From the NCBI GenBank assembly GCA_020744425.1, contig JAGMUV010000005.1, forward strand, positions 4,340,001 through 4,404,000: a DNA stretch of 64,000 bases. Reading direction: 5' to 3'. The stretch is from Dactylonectria macrodidyma. Taxonomy: Eukaryota > Ascomycota > Sordariomycetes > Hypocreales > Nectriaceae. Both the position numbers and the translations under genes were made by a program. The notes beneath the pieces were generated by a model. The model was not told where the DNA came from and made no database searches. It was given only the letters and a program-made list of their open reading frames with translations. Shown here piece after piece: positions 1-11,551 of the stretch (the stretch's first letter is position 1; the number at the start of each line of letters is the position of its first letter).

Positions 1-1
1 C

Positions 2-1015
2 TGTCGATATGTCCTCCTTTCTATCGGCATGTTTGTCGGACTTCACTACGGACAGTATTTTATCGCTGCATTCTGTCTTGGTGCCTTGTGGCACCAACTG
101 GTCTTTGCCGCCCATGATGCTGGTCATATGGGAATTACTCACAAATTCCAAATTGACACCATCATTGGCATCATGATCGCCGACTTCATTGGCGGCCTGT
201 CGATGGGTTGGTGGAAGCGGAACCATAATGTTCATCACATTGTGACCAACGCTCCCGAGCACGATCCTGACATTGAACACATGCCATTGTTCGCCGTCTC
301 CCACCGCCTCCTCGGCAACCTCCGATCGACGTACTACGACAGGATTATGGAATACAACGTTGTAGCCAAGGTTCTTCTCAGCATCCAGACCTGGACCTAC
401 TACCCTTTGCTAGCCCTGGGACGCTTCAATCTCTATTTTCAATCTTGGGATTATCTTCTCGCTGGCCGCGGCCCTACCAAAGGCCCCGCAGCATGGCATC
501 GTTGGCTTGAGATTGCTGGCCAAATCTTCTTCTGGACTTGGTTTGGGTATGGAGTTATATACAAAACGATCCCTGATGGGTGGTCTCGGTTCATCTTCAT
601 CATGGTCAGCCACATCACCTCGTCGCCGCTTCACGTGCAGATTGTTCTCTCTCACTTTGCCATGAGCACCGCCGACCTGGGACCTCAGGAGTCGTTTGCC
701 CAAAAGATGCTCCGAACTACTATGGACATTGACTGCCCCGAGTGGCTTGACTTTTTCCATGGTGGCCTCCAGTTCCAGGTTATCCACCACTTGTTCCCTC
801 GTGTTCCTAGACACAACCTACGCAAGACCCAGAAGCTCGTCCAGGAGTTTTGTGACGAAGTTGGAATTCCGTATGCTCTTTACGGCTTCGCAAACAGCAA
901 CAAGCAGGTTATTGGGAGACTGGCAGAGGTGTCAAGGCAAGCAGCGATTCTGGCCAAATGTCAGAGATCCATCATTGAGAGCGGAGACTACTCTGGTCAT
1001 CACATTCACCATTAA
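2..1015 (+). CDS. Delta-8 sphingolipid (cytochrome b5-type) desaturase, 3' part
   Basis: The reading frame is open from the left edge of the window, so the gene is truncated; about 337 C-terminal codons are present and end at TAA 1013-1015. Three membrane-desaturase histidine boxes are visible: HDAGH, HNVHH in the stretch KRNHNVHH, and a QxxHH box (QVIHH) near the end. The glutamine-type third box is typical of front-end and sphingolipid desaturases that carry an N-terminal cytochrome b5 domain, which would lie outside the window. Hydrophobic helices lie between the boxes. By family, the enzyme would desaturate the long-chain base of glucosylceramide in the ER membrane, taking electrons from its own cytochrome b5 domain. 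An acyl-lipid front-end desaturase cannot be excluded from this part alone. No intron is seen in the part present. Confidence 0.85.
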   Translation, partial: CRYVLLSIGMFVGLHYGQYFIAAFCLGALWHQLVFAAHDAGHMGITHKFQIDTIIGIMIADFIGGLSMGWWKRNHNVHHIVTNAPEHDPDIEHMPLFAVSHRLLGNLRSTYYDRIMEYNVVAKVLLSIQTWTYYPLLALGRFNLYFQSWDYLLAGRGPTKGPAAWHRWLEIAGQIFFWTWFGYGVIYKTIPDGWSRFIFIMVSHITSSPLHVQIVLSHFAMSTADLGPQESFAQKMLRTTMDIDCPEWLDFFHGGLQFQVIHHLFPRVPRHNLRKTQKLVQEFCDEVGIPYALYGFANSNKQVIGRLAEVSRQAAILAKCQRSIIESGDYSGHHIHH

Positions 1016-3648
1016 GGCCAGGGATGCAGGCACCAGTGATCCTACTTTTGTATATACGAAGGCTAAATTTGTACTAGTATGCCTTCCAACATCGGAAACC
1101 CATTTGCTCTTCCCGGAGTCTTCGGGTTTCGAGGGGAAATTTAGCCAAGTCTCAAAGAGCCCACATAAGTCCAATTACATGTCACATTTGCGTTCTTGAT
1201 GCGGTGGATTTGCCATGGACACCCTGGTCAAGATGACCATGTCCCACGGACACCAGAAACCATGTCTACATGTCAGCATCCGTACCTATGTCAACTCTCA
1301 GGCTCGGCTCTATGTTCAGCTTTTGCCCCGGCGCTGACGAGGATTGCAATTGCCAACTTGCGACAGTCAAGGGCCTGGTGCAGGAAGATTAGTGACCCGC
1401 TTGCTTGGGAAGTGTGGCTCAGATCCTGGCTGAACGGAGAGGGATGGGAGGGGGATTATCCCACTCGCCCCCGGGAAGCCATGAGCCGGAGGCCTTGGAT
1501 ACTACTTAGAAGAGAGATCGATTGTGGGGTGGACATGGGTGCAGATCCGTGAGGCTGAGGGGGTGGAAATGAACTGGGGATTGATATTTAAGTGAGGAAG
1601 GGCGCGCAGTTTTGACACTTACCTTCAGCTTCGAACCCAACACCGGAGAAAACCAAAGGACTACTCTCGCATAATTGGCTGGAGACACAATTGTAAAAAA
1701 AAATTTGTGCATCAACATGACGACGGGCAAGATGGACCAGGCGGCAGCAGCCAGAATCCGAAAGGCGAGAGGAGCCAAGGCAAGTCACGGGGAGCGGAGA
1801 TCGGGACATGGGACATGGAAACTCAGACCACATCCAGGACGACTTTGCGAGGCGTGCAACCGCTGCGGCTCAAACGAACCAGGGATTGACGGACAAGGAC
1901 GGAATGGATGGCAAAGCTAAGGGCAACGATCCGCAGGGAAGAGGGAAGCAAACCTGACTTATGTGAGACGGCTTTTTATCGTGTCACAGCATCGATCACA
2001 GAGTTGGATGAGGGAAGAGACCGGTGGGTTAGTGAACAGGTCGGACGGCCTAATCCCCTCTGCCCGACCTTGGATATGCCGGGAATGGATGGCAGCGTCG
2101 GTACAAACAGAGACACCGGACCGGACGGCTGCGGGCGTTGCTGGAGTAGGGATGATGATACACATTGAAGCTCAAGGGGAGGTCCTGACTGGGTACTGTA
2201 GGATGTAGGCAGAAAATAGGTTAGCTGTTCTGAGCTGTCGACAACAGATTAGGGTGGAAGTAATCTAAATACCCAACTTGAGATGATGGGGCTTGTGAGA
2301 TATTACCGTCCGTTCGGTCTTGTGGGAGAGGGATGTAGAGGACTAGCGTCTGGGCCTTTTGGTTCTTTCTTTTCGAGGTAGACCACTTAATAACAACATC
2401 AAGGATCTAATGGCCGAACAACCATCTCGACTTTCTCAAGGGAAATGTAAGCCGACAAGGCAGACTAGCTGGACGCTTGCATGTCTCATAGCCCCTCCAA
2501 GCTGGCGCTGGCGCATCCCGAGATGGTGTCACTCCCTGGTTGAGTTGCCTGCTAGTGATTGCTTCGTGGTACTTACTACTGCTTGTAGCGGCCGTAGCTG
2601 ACGAAGTTCGCCAGCGGCCCGCGTGAGACTGACGGAGGCTGGCCGGGGTTATCACATGGCACAAAGTGCCTCTTTCTGGGTCTAGTGACATTATCTTGGA
2701 CGCCTTGGGCCGCCCTAGGACCAGAACTAGGGACCGCTTCCCGAGTGCCAAAATCTCCAGTCTGAAGGGGCAGGACTTATTTTGTACAATGAACAAGGCG
2801 AGTCGACGAGAGCGGGATGACGATTACTAGGGCGGGATCGGCGTGGGCGCAGATGCATGCGCATTGCTTGTCTTGACTTCCTTGATTGTTGCTGGATGGT
2901 GGAGTCGGGAACAGGCCTGTTCTCCTGTTCTCTCACTTGATGGTGGCATGTCTCTGGCATGGTCTGGCCGGAAGCGGCAGGATGAGATCTAGATCTCCCT
3001 CCAGAGCCCACTGCCTTGACTCGCTTAAATTGGGGCGCGAGAGCCTGGCGCAAATGCCTGGAGCTGTGACCTGAGCAATTGCCTTGTGCTGCAAATGTGT
3101 GTTTGTGCTCATGGGATCGATGTTGAGCATGGCGGGTTCTTGATACCGTTAGAACGCCCAGCAGATGGATGGCGGTCACAGCAGCCCTGTGGTTCTAGGC
3201 TCCCCTTAAGAAAATAGGGCTCTGACGCCACTGTACAGCCGCCTAAATCAATCACCCCGTACCTAGGTAGGTACCTAGAACAGATCAGTCTCTGTGCGTG
3301 CGTAAACTTGGCCACGCCTATGGGAAGCCCCAATGCTGGCAGCTAGAGCTCCCCAAAGCCCCCATAATTAACACCAGCCTAGGCAGCAGATCTCCTGGCT
3401 CCAACCTCCAATGCACCAGCATGACTAGCCCCAAGTCATGACCTTGCAACATACCTTCGACCACAACTACCTGCTTCGTAGAGTAGCCAACCGAGCTTCA
3501 CGCAGCCTCTTCCCCCATCGCCACCACATCTCATCTCATCGCAGCCTAGTCGTCGGCCCTTCTCGCTGAATCGCCCTTGCGCCCCCTTTTGCTGTTTCGT
3601 TCCTGCGCCGCGTGTGGCGGGTGATGTGAGAGCTGCTCATCGGTCATC
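1016..3648. other. Intergenic region, no supported gene
   Basis: This stretch lies between the desaturase and VAC14. Open frames on both strands are short, overlap one another, lack recognisable motifs and do not join through plausible introns. The right part presumably holds the VAC14 promoter and leader. A copy of the TACCTAGGTA-type motif lies near 3,259-3,279. Confidence 0.6.
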
Positions 3649-6600
3649 ATGGATACCAGTATCCAGCGGGCCCTGAACGACAAGCTCTACGACAAGCGCA
3701 AGGTTGGCGCCCTCGAGTATGTCTCACAGCCTCTATCTTCTGCATCTACCATCCTCTCCTTTCTGGTCCCCCTCCCATATCACTTCTCTGCGAGTCCCTT
3801 GCTCTTCCCACGATTCCCACAGCAACTGCGCGCCAACTAGCTCTCTAGTGTCCTTGAGCCTCATGATTAACCCCCGCCTGTAGGCTTGAGCGCGTCATTC
3901 GCGAACTCGTCGTCACAAAGGATTACCAGCGTGTCCACGACATACTTGAGCAGCTCTGCAACGAGTATGCATATGCCGTCCACCAACCCCACGCTCGAAA
4001 TGGCGGCTTGATCGGCCTGGCTGCTGCTGCCATCGCTCTCGGCTCTGTATGTTTGCTATTGAACCCCCACCCGGATCCCATCAACGTTACCTTGACGTAT
4101 TCCTTGATCATTGAGGACACAACGTCTAATGCGACTTTGCACTCTAGGAGCTACCGCGTTATCTGGCCAAGATTGTTCCTCCCGTCCTAGCCTGCTTCAC
4201 GGATCAGGATGCCAGGGTAAGATACTATGCCTGCGAGGCTATGTACAACATCGCCAAAGTCGCCAAGGGCGAGATCCTCGTTTATTTTAACAGTATCTTC
4301 GATCAACTCTGCAAGGTGAGCGATTCTTCTCGCTTTCATGTGCGGCCTATGCTCCGATCTCACATCACTAACAAGATGTAGCTTGGTGCAGACTCGGAGC
4401 TCTCAGTAAAAAACGGCGCAGAGCTTCTAGACCGTCTCGTCAAGGACATTGTATCCGAATCTGCTGTCTCTTATGTCTCTATTCTCGAGGCCCCTCCCGA
4501 ATTTGAAGGCGACGACAAGGTCTCATTGGATGACCATTCCCACTTGCCCACCGCCTTCTCCCTCTCCAGATTCATTCCTTTACTGAAGGAACGAATTTGG
4601 GTGCTCAACCCTTTTACCCGGCAATTTCTTGTTGGCTGGATCACCCTCCTGGACTCTATCCCTGACCTAGAGCTTATTACTTACCTACCAATGTTCCTGG
4701 ATGGCCTCCTAAAGTTCCTCTCCGACCAGAACCCCGATGTGAGAGCTGCCACGCAAAATTGCTTGGATAAGTTCCTCAATGAGATCAAGCGCATCTCTCG
4801 CATCAAGAAGGGTATTCTTGAGAGCAGGAGGTCAAAGGAAGGCGTTAAGCGGAAGCGACAGGACTCGATGGACAGCGATTCTCTAAACCCGGAATTAGAG
4901 GAAGGGGACGAACTAGATTCGGATGCAGCAAATGAGGACGGCGTTGAGAGTAGTGAGGATGACTGGATTCCTGGCCAGGATGTCGAGATCAACTACAAGG
5001 ACATACTGGTGATCTTGACAGCTACCTTGGACTCCCCTTTGGGTGCGTGCCCATATGACATTGCCCATCTGCTTCCAATTACCGGTTTGCTAACGTGCAG
5101 CAGAGGAGGATTCTCTACTCGAGTCTTTGAGATGGATTGTCGAGTTTCTCGACATTTGCCCAGAAGAGGTACTCCCATTCACCCCTAAGATCTTGGCCCA
5201 TATGCTCCCAGCCATGGCTAGCACCAAGGAGACGATCCACCAGGCAGCAACCCGAGTCAATACTTGCTTGATGGATTATGTCGTGTCTCTATCAGACGAT
5301 TCTGAACTGGGACGCCCTGTCAATACTCAGCCTCAACACCACTCAACTTCCCGACTCCCCATTCCAGGTGATAAGTACGATGGCACGAATAGTAACCGAG
5401 TCTCGTTATCGAGCTCTAGGGACCTTGACATTCGCAGTCCGACTCCAGCCCAGAATCGGTCCATTTCGAGCCCCGCAAACGTGCCTACCACACACACCCA
5501 GGCCGATCTCGACTACGCGGCTGCCGTTAATTCACTTACCCTGCTCTTCCTGAATGACCATGAGGCTACTCGTGTTGCAGCCCTGACATGGCTCATTATG
5601 CTTCATAGAAAAGCGCCAAGGAAGGTACTTGCTTTCAACGACGGCACCTTTCCCGCACTGCTTAAGACGCTGTCTGACACTTCAGACGCGGTCGTGACCA
5701 AAGATCTACAACTTCTATCGCAGATATCCCGGAATTCGGAGGACGACTATTTTACCAATTTCATGGTTAACCTCCTTCAGCTATTCTCAACGGACCGCAA
5801 GTTGCTCGAGACTAGAGGTAACCTCATCATCCGACAACTCTGTCTCAGCCTCAGCCCCGAAAGGATATACAGGACTCTGGCAGACTGCATTGAAAAGGAA
5901 GAGGATGTCGAGTTTGCTAGCATTATGATTCAGAATCTCAACAACAACCTCATCACAGCGCCTCAGCTTGCAGAGGTTCGGAAGAGATTACGGAACCTAG
6001 AGACAAGAGCAAGTCGATTGATTGCGGATGATTATGTAAACGCTAACAAATGTTCTAGGACGGTCAAACACTGTTCGTGGCCTTGTTCAGGTCATGGTGC
6101 TACAATGCCGTTGCCACATTTTCCCTGTGCCTGCTGGCCCAGGCATATGAGCAGGCCTACAATTTGCTCCAGATTTTGTAAGTTTTGTCTTGAGCTCAGC
6201 AGCTCTGGAATTCCTACTAACTGATGATCAGTGGCGAGCTAGACATGACAGTGAACATTCTAATACAGGTTGACAAGCTTGTGCAGCTGATTGAATCCCC
6301 TGTCTTCACCTGTGAGTAACATCCCCGCCCAATGGTGCAATTGAAAAGCGAGCTGAACCTAGATCTAGACCTACGACTTCAGTTGTTGGAGCCTGAGAAG
6401 TTCCCATACCTGTACAAGTGCATGTACGGTATCTTGATGCTATTACCCCAGTCCTCCGCATTTGCCGCGCTGAAGAATCGACTCAACAGCGTCAGCGCCA
6501 TTGGATATCTACATGTGGCTCCAAGAACGTACGTCCATCCTCGACGTCTAGGGGTAACCCACAATTATGCACATGCCTTACATCTCATGACTACTTCTTG

Positions 6601-6992
6601 TGGTGCTCATATGACTAACTTGTCTCAGTACTACGTCAGCTACCGGTAGCTCTAACTACGACAGGCCAAATCGGCTCAAGAGCCGAGAAGATGGTAACAT
6701 CAGGTGGGTAGAGCTTCTGGAAAAGTTTCGGAGTGTCCAGGATCGAGCCCGACGGGCTCAGAGGCAGGGCTTGGACGGGGAAGATGGGCCGTTTACCGGC
6801 ATGAGCGAAATGCGGATAGGAGATGGATCGATGGACCCTAAGAGCAAGGACACACGGGCCCCAGCCATGACGACACCAGCGCCGCAGAAGGAGCCTACAC
6901 CAGCGCCACCTGTGCCAGCCAAGAAGACTGGCCTTGGGAGGCAGTTTGGGAGGTTAGGAGGCGCAGTGGCGGGAAAGAATAGGCGAGCTTAA
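3649..6992 (+). CDS. VAC14: VAC14, scaffold of the PI(3,5)P2 kinase complex
   Basis: Nine exons can be joined in frame: 3649-3716, 3884-4046, 4148-4315, 4382-5042, 5101-6008, 6059-6177, 6232-6311, 6369-6528 and 6629-6992, giving 896 aa. The N-terminus ([17 protein letters not shown]) and HEAT-like repeats match Vac14. An acidic, Lys/Arg-rich linker follows, and the C-terminal half carries the Fig4-binding region ([42 protein letters not shown]). By family, Vac14 holds the Fab1/PIKfyve kinase and Fig4 phosphatase together on the vacuole or endosome membrane and controls PI(3,5)P2 level and vacuole size. Exon 5 has a tandem NAGNAG acceptor (5098-5103). The intron at 6009-6058 starts with GC rather than GT. 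The 3' end converges on the HAUS1-like gene, 145 bp away. Confidence 0.93.
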
Positions 6993-7137
6993 TTGACGAC
7001 TTTTGTTGAGTCGAGCGAGGTATGTGGGTTTGTCTCGGGTCTTTGGCGATGACACGATAGAATCAAACTCGGGGCTGGTGTTTAGGCGAGTGTTTCTGCA
7101 GTATCCAAATATGAGGGTGTTGGCAAGGGGGCAATAA

Positions 7138-8067
7138 TCATCTACGTCGTTTGACAGGACTCTCGCGCTCGACTAAGCCTTCGAAGACAGCGTCGCGTTG
7201 TGATGTATAAGTGCGGAGTTGGCCTCTGAGAGCTTCGAGCTCCGATCGGGCCATGTCGGGATTACTGGGCAGGCCGTGAAATGTGGCCATCTGAAGGTCG
7301 AGATCCCGCTTTTCCGCCAGGATAGCGAGGTACTCTTGCTCATCGTGGGCGATGTCGGCGGTGGTGGGGTGTGACGATTCCGTCGAGGCTGAGAGGGCGG
7401 CGACGCGGTCCTGGAGCTCTGGCAACTTGGCAGACATGGCCTTAATCTTGCGTTGCAGGTCCAGGTTCTGCTTTGCGAGGTGGGCTGGGGGTTTGTACTC
7501 GTCGCCTTGGACCAGACGGAGGAGGGTCTGGATCTTGGACGTCTCCTCCTCAATGTAGCGGTGGAGGATGTCGACACGGGACTTCATTTGCTCTGTTTCC
7601 TGGATGCTGGCTTGGAGACCAACCATGCGGCGACCTAGGTCCTCGGGTTCCGGGAAGGCGACACTGAGCTGCAGCGCCATGCTGGCCATGGCATCAAGAG
7701 CGGTGTGGCCCTCGGCAGGCAGGTTGTGCCGGACGGCGTCAAGGAGGCCCCGGCGCAGAGGGCGCCGAGACGTGAATTGCGACGTGGATTGTTCGAGGGA
7801 GAGCTCTTTGAGAGCGGCGGCTTCAGATTTGGCCAGCAGCTGGCGCTCCTCGTCGGTGGCATCGTTGAGGGAGGCGAGGGCGAGGAGGGCTTTGAGTGTG
7901 TCCGCGTTGCGCTCGAAGGCGGGGACGGGGTGAGGATGTAGCTTTGAGGCGAGCCAAGTGTCGATGTAGGACCAGTCGCGGGCGTTGGAAGCGGCAATGC
8001 GAGCAACGGAGGGAGAGAAGATGGCAGAGTCTTCTGAAAGGTGGTGATGGTGGCGGCGGTGAGCCAT
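7138..8067 (-). CDS. HAUS1-like augmin complex subunit
   Basis: A single uninterrupted frame of 309 codons reads from ATG 8067 to the stop at 7138. The N-terminal segment FSPSVARIAASNARDW, followed by IDTWLASKL, resembles the start of HAUS augmin-like subunit 1. The rest is largely helical and rich in heptad-like Leu, Glu and Lys, consistent with coiled coils, with a basic C-terminal tail. By family, HAUS1 is part of the eight-subunit augmin complex that recruits gamma-tubulin to existing microtubules so that branches form in the spindle. The assignment rests on overall character and the N-terminal motif, so a different coiled-coil protein remains possible. It converges on VAC14 and diverges from the DNAJC3-like gene. 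A 10-bp perfect inverted repeat lies just upstream of its start. Confidence 0.6.
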   Translation of the reverse strand: MAHRRHHHHLSEDSAIFSPSVARIAASNARDWSYIDTWLASKLHPHPVPAFERNADTLKALLALASLNDATDEERQLLAKSEAAALKELSLEQSTSQFTSRRPLRRGLLDAVRHNLPAEGHTALDAMASMALQLSVAFPEPEDLGRRMVGLQASIQETEQMKSRVDILHRYIEEETSKIQTLLRLVQGDEYKPPAHLAKQNLDLQRKIKAMSAKLPELQDRVAALSASTESSHPTTADIAHDEQEYLAILAEKRDLDLQMATFHGLPSNPDMARSELEALRGQLRTYTSQRDAVFEGLVERESPVKRRR

Positions 8068-8924
8068 GGTGGTGAGGTTGGTTCTGGGGATGATGTAAGT
8101 GTCGGTGTGTGTGTGTGTTCCGCAGGAGGGGTCAATTGTGGTGAATTGACCCCGCGATGTGATTCTGAAGGGTTGCCTATGAGAGGTGGATGCAAAACTG
8201 CAGGTCTGGCTGTTGCAATATGACGTTGGAATCAGGGCTGATCTGGGAGACGGGGATAATGTTTTCTAGTTGGCAGATGCAGCAGCCACAACGCAGTTGA
8301 CGAGAGATGGTTTGCGAATGGAGAAGGCATGTATATGCAAGGCTGTGTGTGAATGATGATCATGATAGAACGCCACACACAGACGAGGCCTTGGTCTGTG
8401 GCTTGTCAGGGCACGGATCAATTCCCTGTTTCCTCCCCACCAAGAGAAACCTTGTAGCGCCCGCCGCTAATTCGCGGCTGCAGCAAACACTCCCACTGGG
8501 GCGCATGTACCTGCCGATAGGGGGGTACTTGTGGACACGTGGAGCAGTTGCGACACGAGCATGTAGCGAACTGACAGAGCACCTACGATGGAAAAGAGGA
8601 CAGCGTGGGCATCGCCATTCCTGAGAGGCTCATCTTTGTGAAATACTGTAGCCTTTTCCGTTGTCCTTTGACCAAAGCCTAAGCGTGTCTTCTTCTCTTC
8701 GTCTTCCCTTTTCGACGTGCTCTTGTGGTCGTCTCTAAGTTCCGTCTTTGTGTCCATTTTCCATTGTCTCTATATCTCTTCCATGTCTTGTTGAATCTGC
8801 CAGTCCCATCCTTGACTGGACCTCTCTCTCTGCTGGCGAGACGTCACAGTTGACTCCCTCGACCCGTCCGTCTTCGTCCATCGCTGTCGTCAACGTCACC
8901 TGTACAAAGAAATCACCTTCCGAT
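8068..8924. promoter_or_regulatory. Divergent intergenic region, HAUS1-like / DNAJC3-like
   Basis: This 857-bp stretch separates two divergently transcribed genes and should hold both promoters. It contains a short GT run (8105-8118) and a 10-bp perfect inverted repeat (8128-8153). A long in-frame extension upstream of the DNAJC3-like start exists (ATG at 8748), but the signal peptide argues for the downstream ATG at 8925. Confidence 0.5.
8128..8153. repeat. Perfect 10-bp inverted repeat with 6-nt loop
   Basis: The left arm GGGGTCAATT (8128-8137) and right arm AATTGACCCC (8144-8153) are perfect reverse complements separated by GTGGTG. It lies 61-86 bp upstream of the HAUS1-like start codon. 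It could be a protein-binding palindrome or an RNA hairpin in the leader; function is unknown. Confidence 0.75.
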
Positions 8925-10563
8925 ATGCATATTCCACTCTCGACGCTGGCCGTGGCCGCCACAACGCTGCTCGCCACAGCCCACGGCCTCTCGGCGCAAG
9001 ATATCCCCGTCGATCTTCCCGTGTCGACGCTCCTCGCTTCGGCGCAGACGCACCTGTCCCGCGGAGAGACCAGCGATGCCCTCGTCTACTACGATGCCGC
9101 CCTCGCCCGCGATCCCTCCAACTATCTGACGCTCTTCAAGCGCGCCACCACGTATCTGTCCCTCGGACGCACCACCCACGCCACCGACGACTTCAAAAAA
9201 GTGCTGACGCTCAAGCCTGGCTTCGAGGGCGCGCACCTGCAGCTGGCCAAGATCCGCGCCCGCTTCGCCGACTGGGACGGCGCAAAGGCCCAATTCCAAG
9301 CCGCAAGCCGTGGTGCCGACTCGGCCGAGGTCAAGGAGCTCGAGGATGCTAAGCTCGCCGCTGCCCTCGCCTCCATGGCCGAGCAGGGCGAGAAGTGGGA
9401 TGAGTGCGTCAACCACGCCGGCACCGCCATCTACGTCGCCAACAAGTCGCCTGCTCTCCGCGAGATACGTGCCCGTTGTCGTTTCCAGCGTGGCGAGGTC
9501 GAGGAAGGCATGGGTGATCTGCAGCATGTTCTCCAGCTACGGCCCGGTGATACTACTCCCCATGTCCTCATCTCCGCCACCACCTTCTACGCCCTGGGTG
9601 ACATGGACAACGGCCTAGCCCAGGTGCGCAAGTGCCTACACTCCGACCCGGACTCCAAGGTCTGCAAGAAGCTGCACCGCCAGGAGAAGGTTATCAATAA
9701 AGCCTACACCAAGGTCCAGGGCCAATTGAATCGCGGCCAGACCACCACCGCTGGGCGATCGCTTGTCGGAACTGCTGATGAGCCCGGCTTGGTCCCCGAG
9801 ATCCGGAAGCAGGTCGACGACCTGCTGGAGAGTGGAAGTATCCCGGCCCATGCCAGGGTCAAGCTGTTGGAGGAAGTGGTCGAGATGACCTGCCAGGCGT
9901 ACTCCGAGGTAGGAGCTCTATGCGTGTACATTGTTTCCGCCACGTGCTAACTATTGTCGCCAGTCCGCTCACAAGGACGCCTCCAAATACTGCGACGAGG
10001 CACTCAGCCTGCATCCCAACTCTTTCTGGGGACTCCTCCACCAAGGAAAGAAGCAGCTCAAGGACGACCTATTCGAGGCCGCCATCCAGACGCTCCAGAA
10101 GGCCGCCGAGGTGCGGCCCGACCGCCAGGACAAGGTCAACCCCATCCTGCAAAAGGCCCAGATCGCCCTCAAGCGCAGCAAGACCAAGGACTACTACAAG
10201 GTGCTCGGCGTGGCCAACGACGCCGACGAGCGCCAGATCAAGTCGGCCTACCGCAAGGCGTCGAAGCAGTACCACCCGGACAAGGCCGCCAAGCAGGGCA
10301 TCAACAAGGAAGACGCCGAGAAGAAGATGGCCTCCATCAACGAGGCTTACGAAGTCCTCAGCGACCCGGAGCTCCGCGCCCGCTTCGACCGCGGCGACGA
10401 TCCCAACTCGCAAGAGCGTGGCGGCGGCAACCCCTTTCAAGGCAACCCATTTGGCGGCGGTCACCCCTTCATGTTCCAGCAGGGCGGAGGAGGTCGTGGT
10501 GGTGGCGGCGGCGGCGGAAACAATTTCAAGTTCCAGTTTGGAGGACAGCAGTTCGGCTTCTAA
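8925..10563 (+). CDS. ER-lumenal TPR/J-domain co-chaperone (DNAJC3/P58IPK-like)
   Basis: Two exons, 8925-9908 and 9964-10563, encode 527 aa. The chosen ATG starts a clear signal peptide ([19 protein letters not shown], then HGLSA), whereas the upstream in-frame ATG would bury it. Tetratricopeptide-like helices fill about residues 30-390. A J domain follows from about residue 404 (DYYKVLGV, later the catalytic HPD in YHPDK). The C-terminal tail is Gly/Phe-rich, with runs of GGG and the ending QFGF. By family this is an ER co-chaperone that hands misfolded clients to BiP/Kar2 and stimulates its ATPase, acting in the unfolded protein response. No HDEL-type retention signal is seen, so retention must rely on binding partners. 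The intron is 55 nt and contains GCTAAC. Confidence 0.9.
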
Positions 10564-11551
10564 GCTGCAGGCGAGGCTCCGTATTTGGGTTAGGCGAACG
10601 AAACAGTTCAGTTTGTTGGTGTATTCGGTCCACAAAAGGACGCCCGTGCAAGCGTGCGTGGCTGGTGTTTTGGTGTTGGCTCGTAATCATAGCTCTAGAT
10701 ATCCCACGAGAATTAAACTATTTGTCTCTCTTCATCTGGCTTATTCCTTTTCACTGCCTGCTCGTGGCCCTCGATGCGCCATTTGACGAGATGTGGCGTA
10801 CTGCATTTCTTGTCCCATCGCCTAGCTCACATGCCCATGTACGAGGCTCGTCTTGTGAGTGGCTCTGGTCTGCCCGCGCCGAAGTCGGCTGTAGATGCAA
10901 CCTCAGCACCCAAATGACGAAATCATGGCCGACGACCCGAGCCGAGGGTGGCCACCTAAAGTGCGAGCTGTTAAGTGGATATCACAAGTGGCTCATAGAT
11001 ATCAATCACATGAAATGCATCAACACGGCGGCGAGGTCATTGCAGGCACATGGTTCAAACACGCCCAACTCCCCGCACCGATTCTGGTCGATCGTGGCGC
11101 GTTACTGTATCTTGACACAATATTACCAACAAACATATCATCACACACGCCACCGCCATCTAGCCGAATTTTTCCACCTTTGCCTTCCCTGTAGGGTTTG
11201 GAGATTTTATGTACACGTTCGTCACTCATGTCCAGTCCGCAGCCAGTCGCTTCTGCTCCTTGGGAGAAGTGCTGGTGACTGCTCTGCCTGCTTCTCGTGC
11301 TAGAGTCCAAGCCTGGACTGGCAAACGTCGAACCGAAGAGAAGAAAGGGGTTCGTGGTATCGAGGATGCTGTAGCCGCCGCAGCCGCCACAGTTGCCGTA
11401 AGCGCCGTGATTGGCGCTGTTGTGGTATACTTGCGGTTGTGGTTCGCTTTTGACGGCGGCGTATTTTCACGACTCGAGTATGACATTCGCACGTGTTCTA
11501 CGATGTCGCTGTCCCCCCAGTTGTATCTATTTTGTTTCGTATCAAGATACT
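10564..11551. other. Convergent intergenic region, no supported gene
   Basis: This region lies between the 3' ends of the DNAJC3-like and mitoferrin genes and probably holds both 3' UTRs. Frames of about 100-120 codons near 11,209-11,574 overlap the last mitoferrin exon on either strand, show no family motif, and are treated as chance. Confidence 0.55.

Noticed and set aside
8748..8924. Upstream in-frame ATG extending the DNAJC3-like protein by 59 residues
   Set aside because: It would place the signal peptide inside the protein. The ATG at 8925 starts exactly at the signal peptide.
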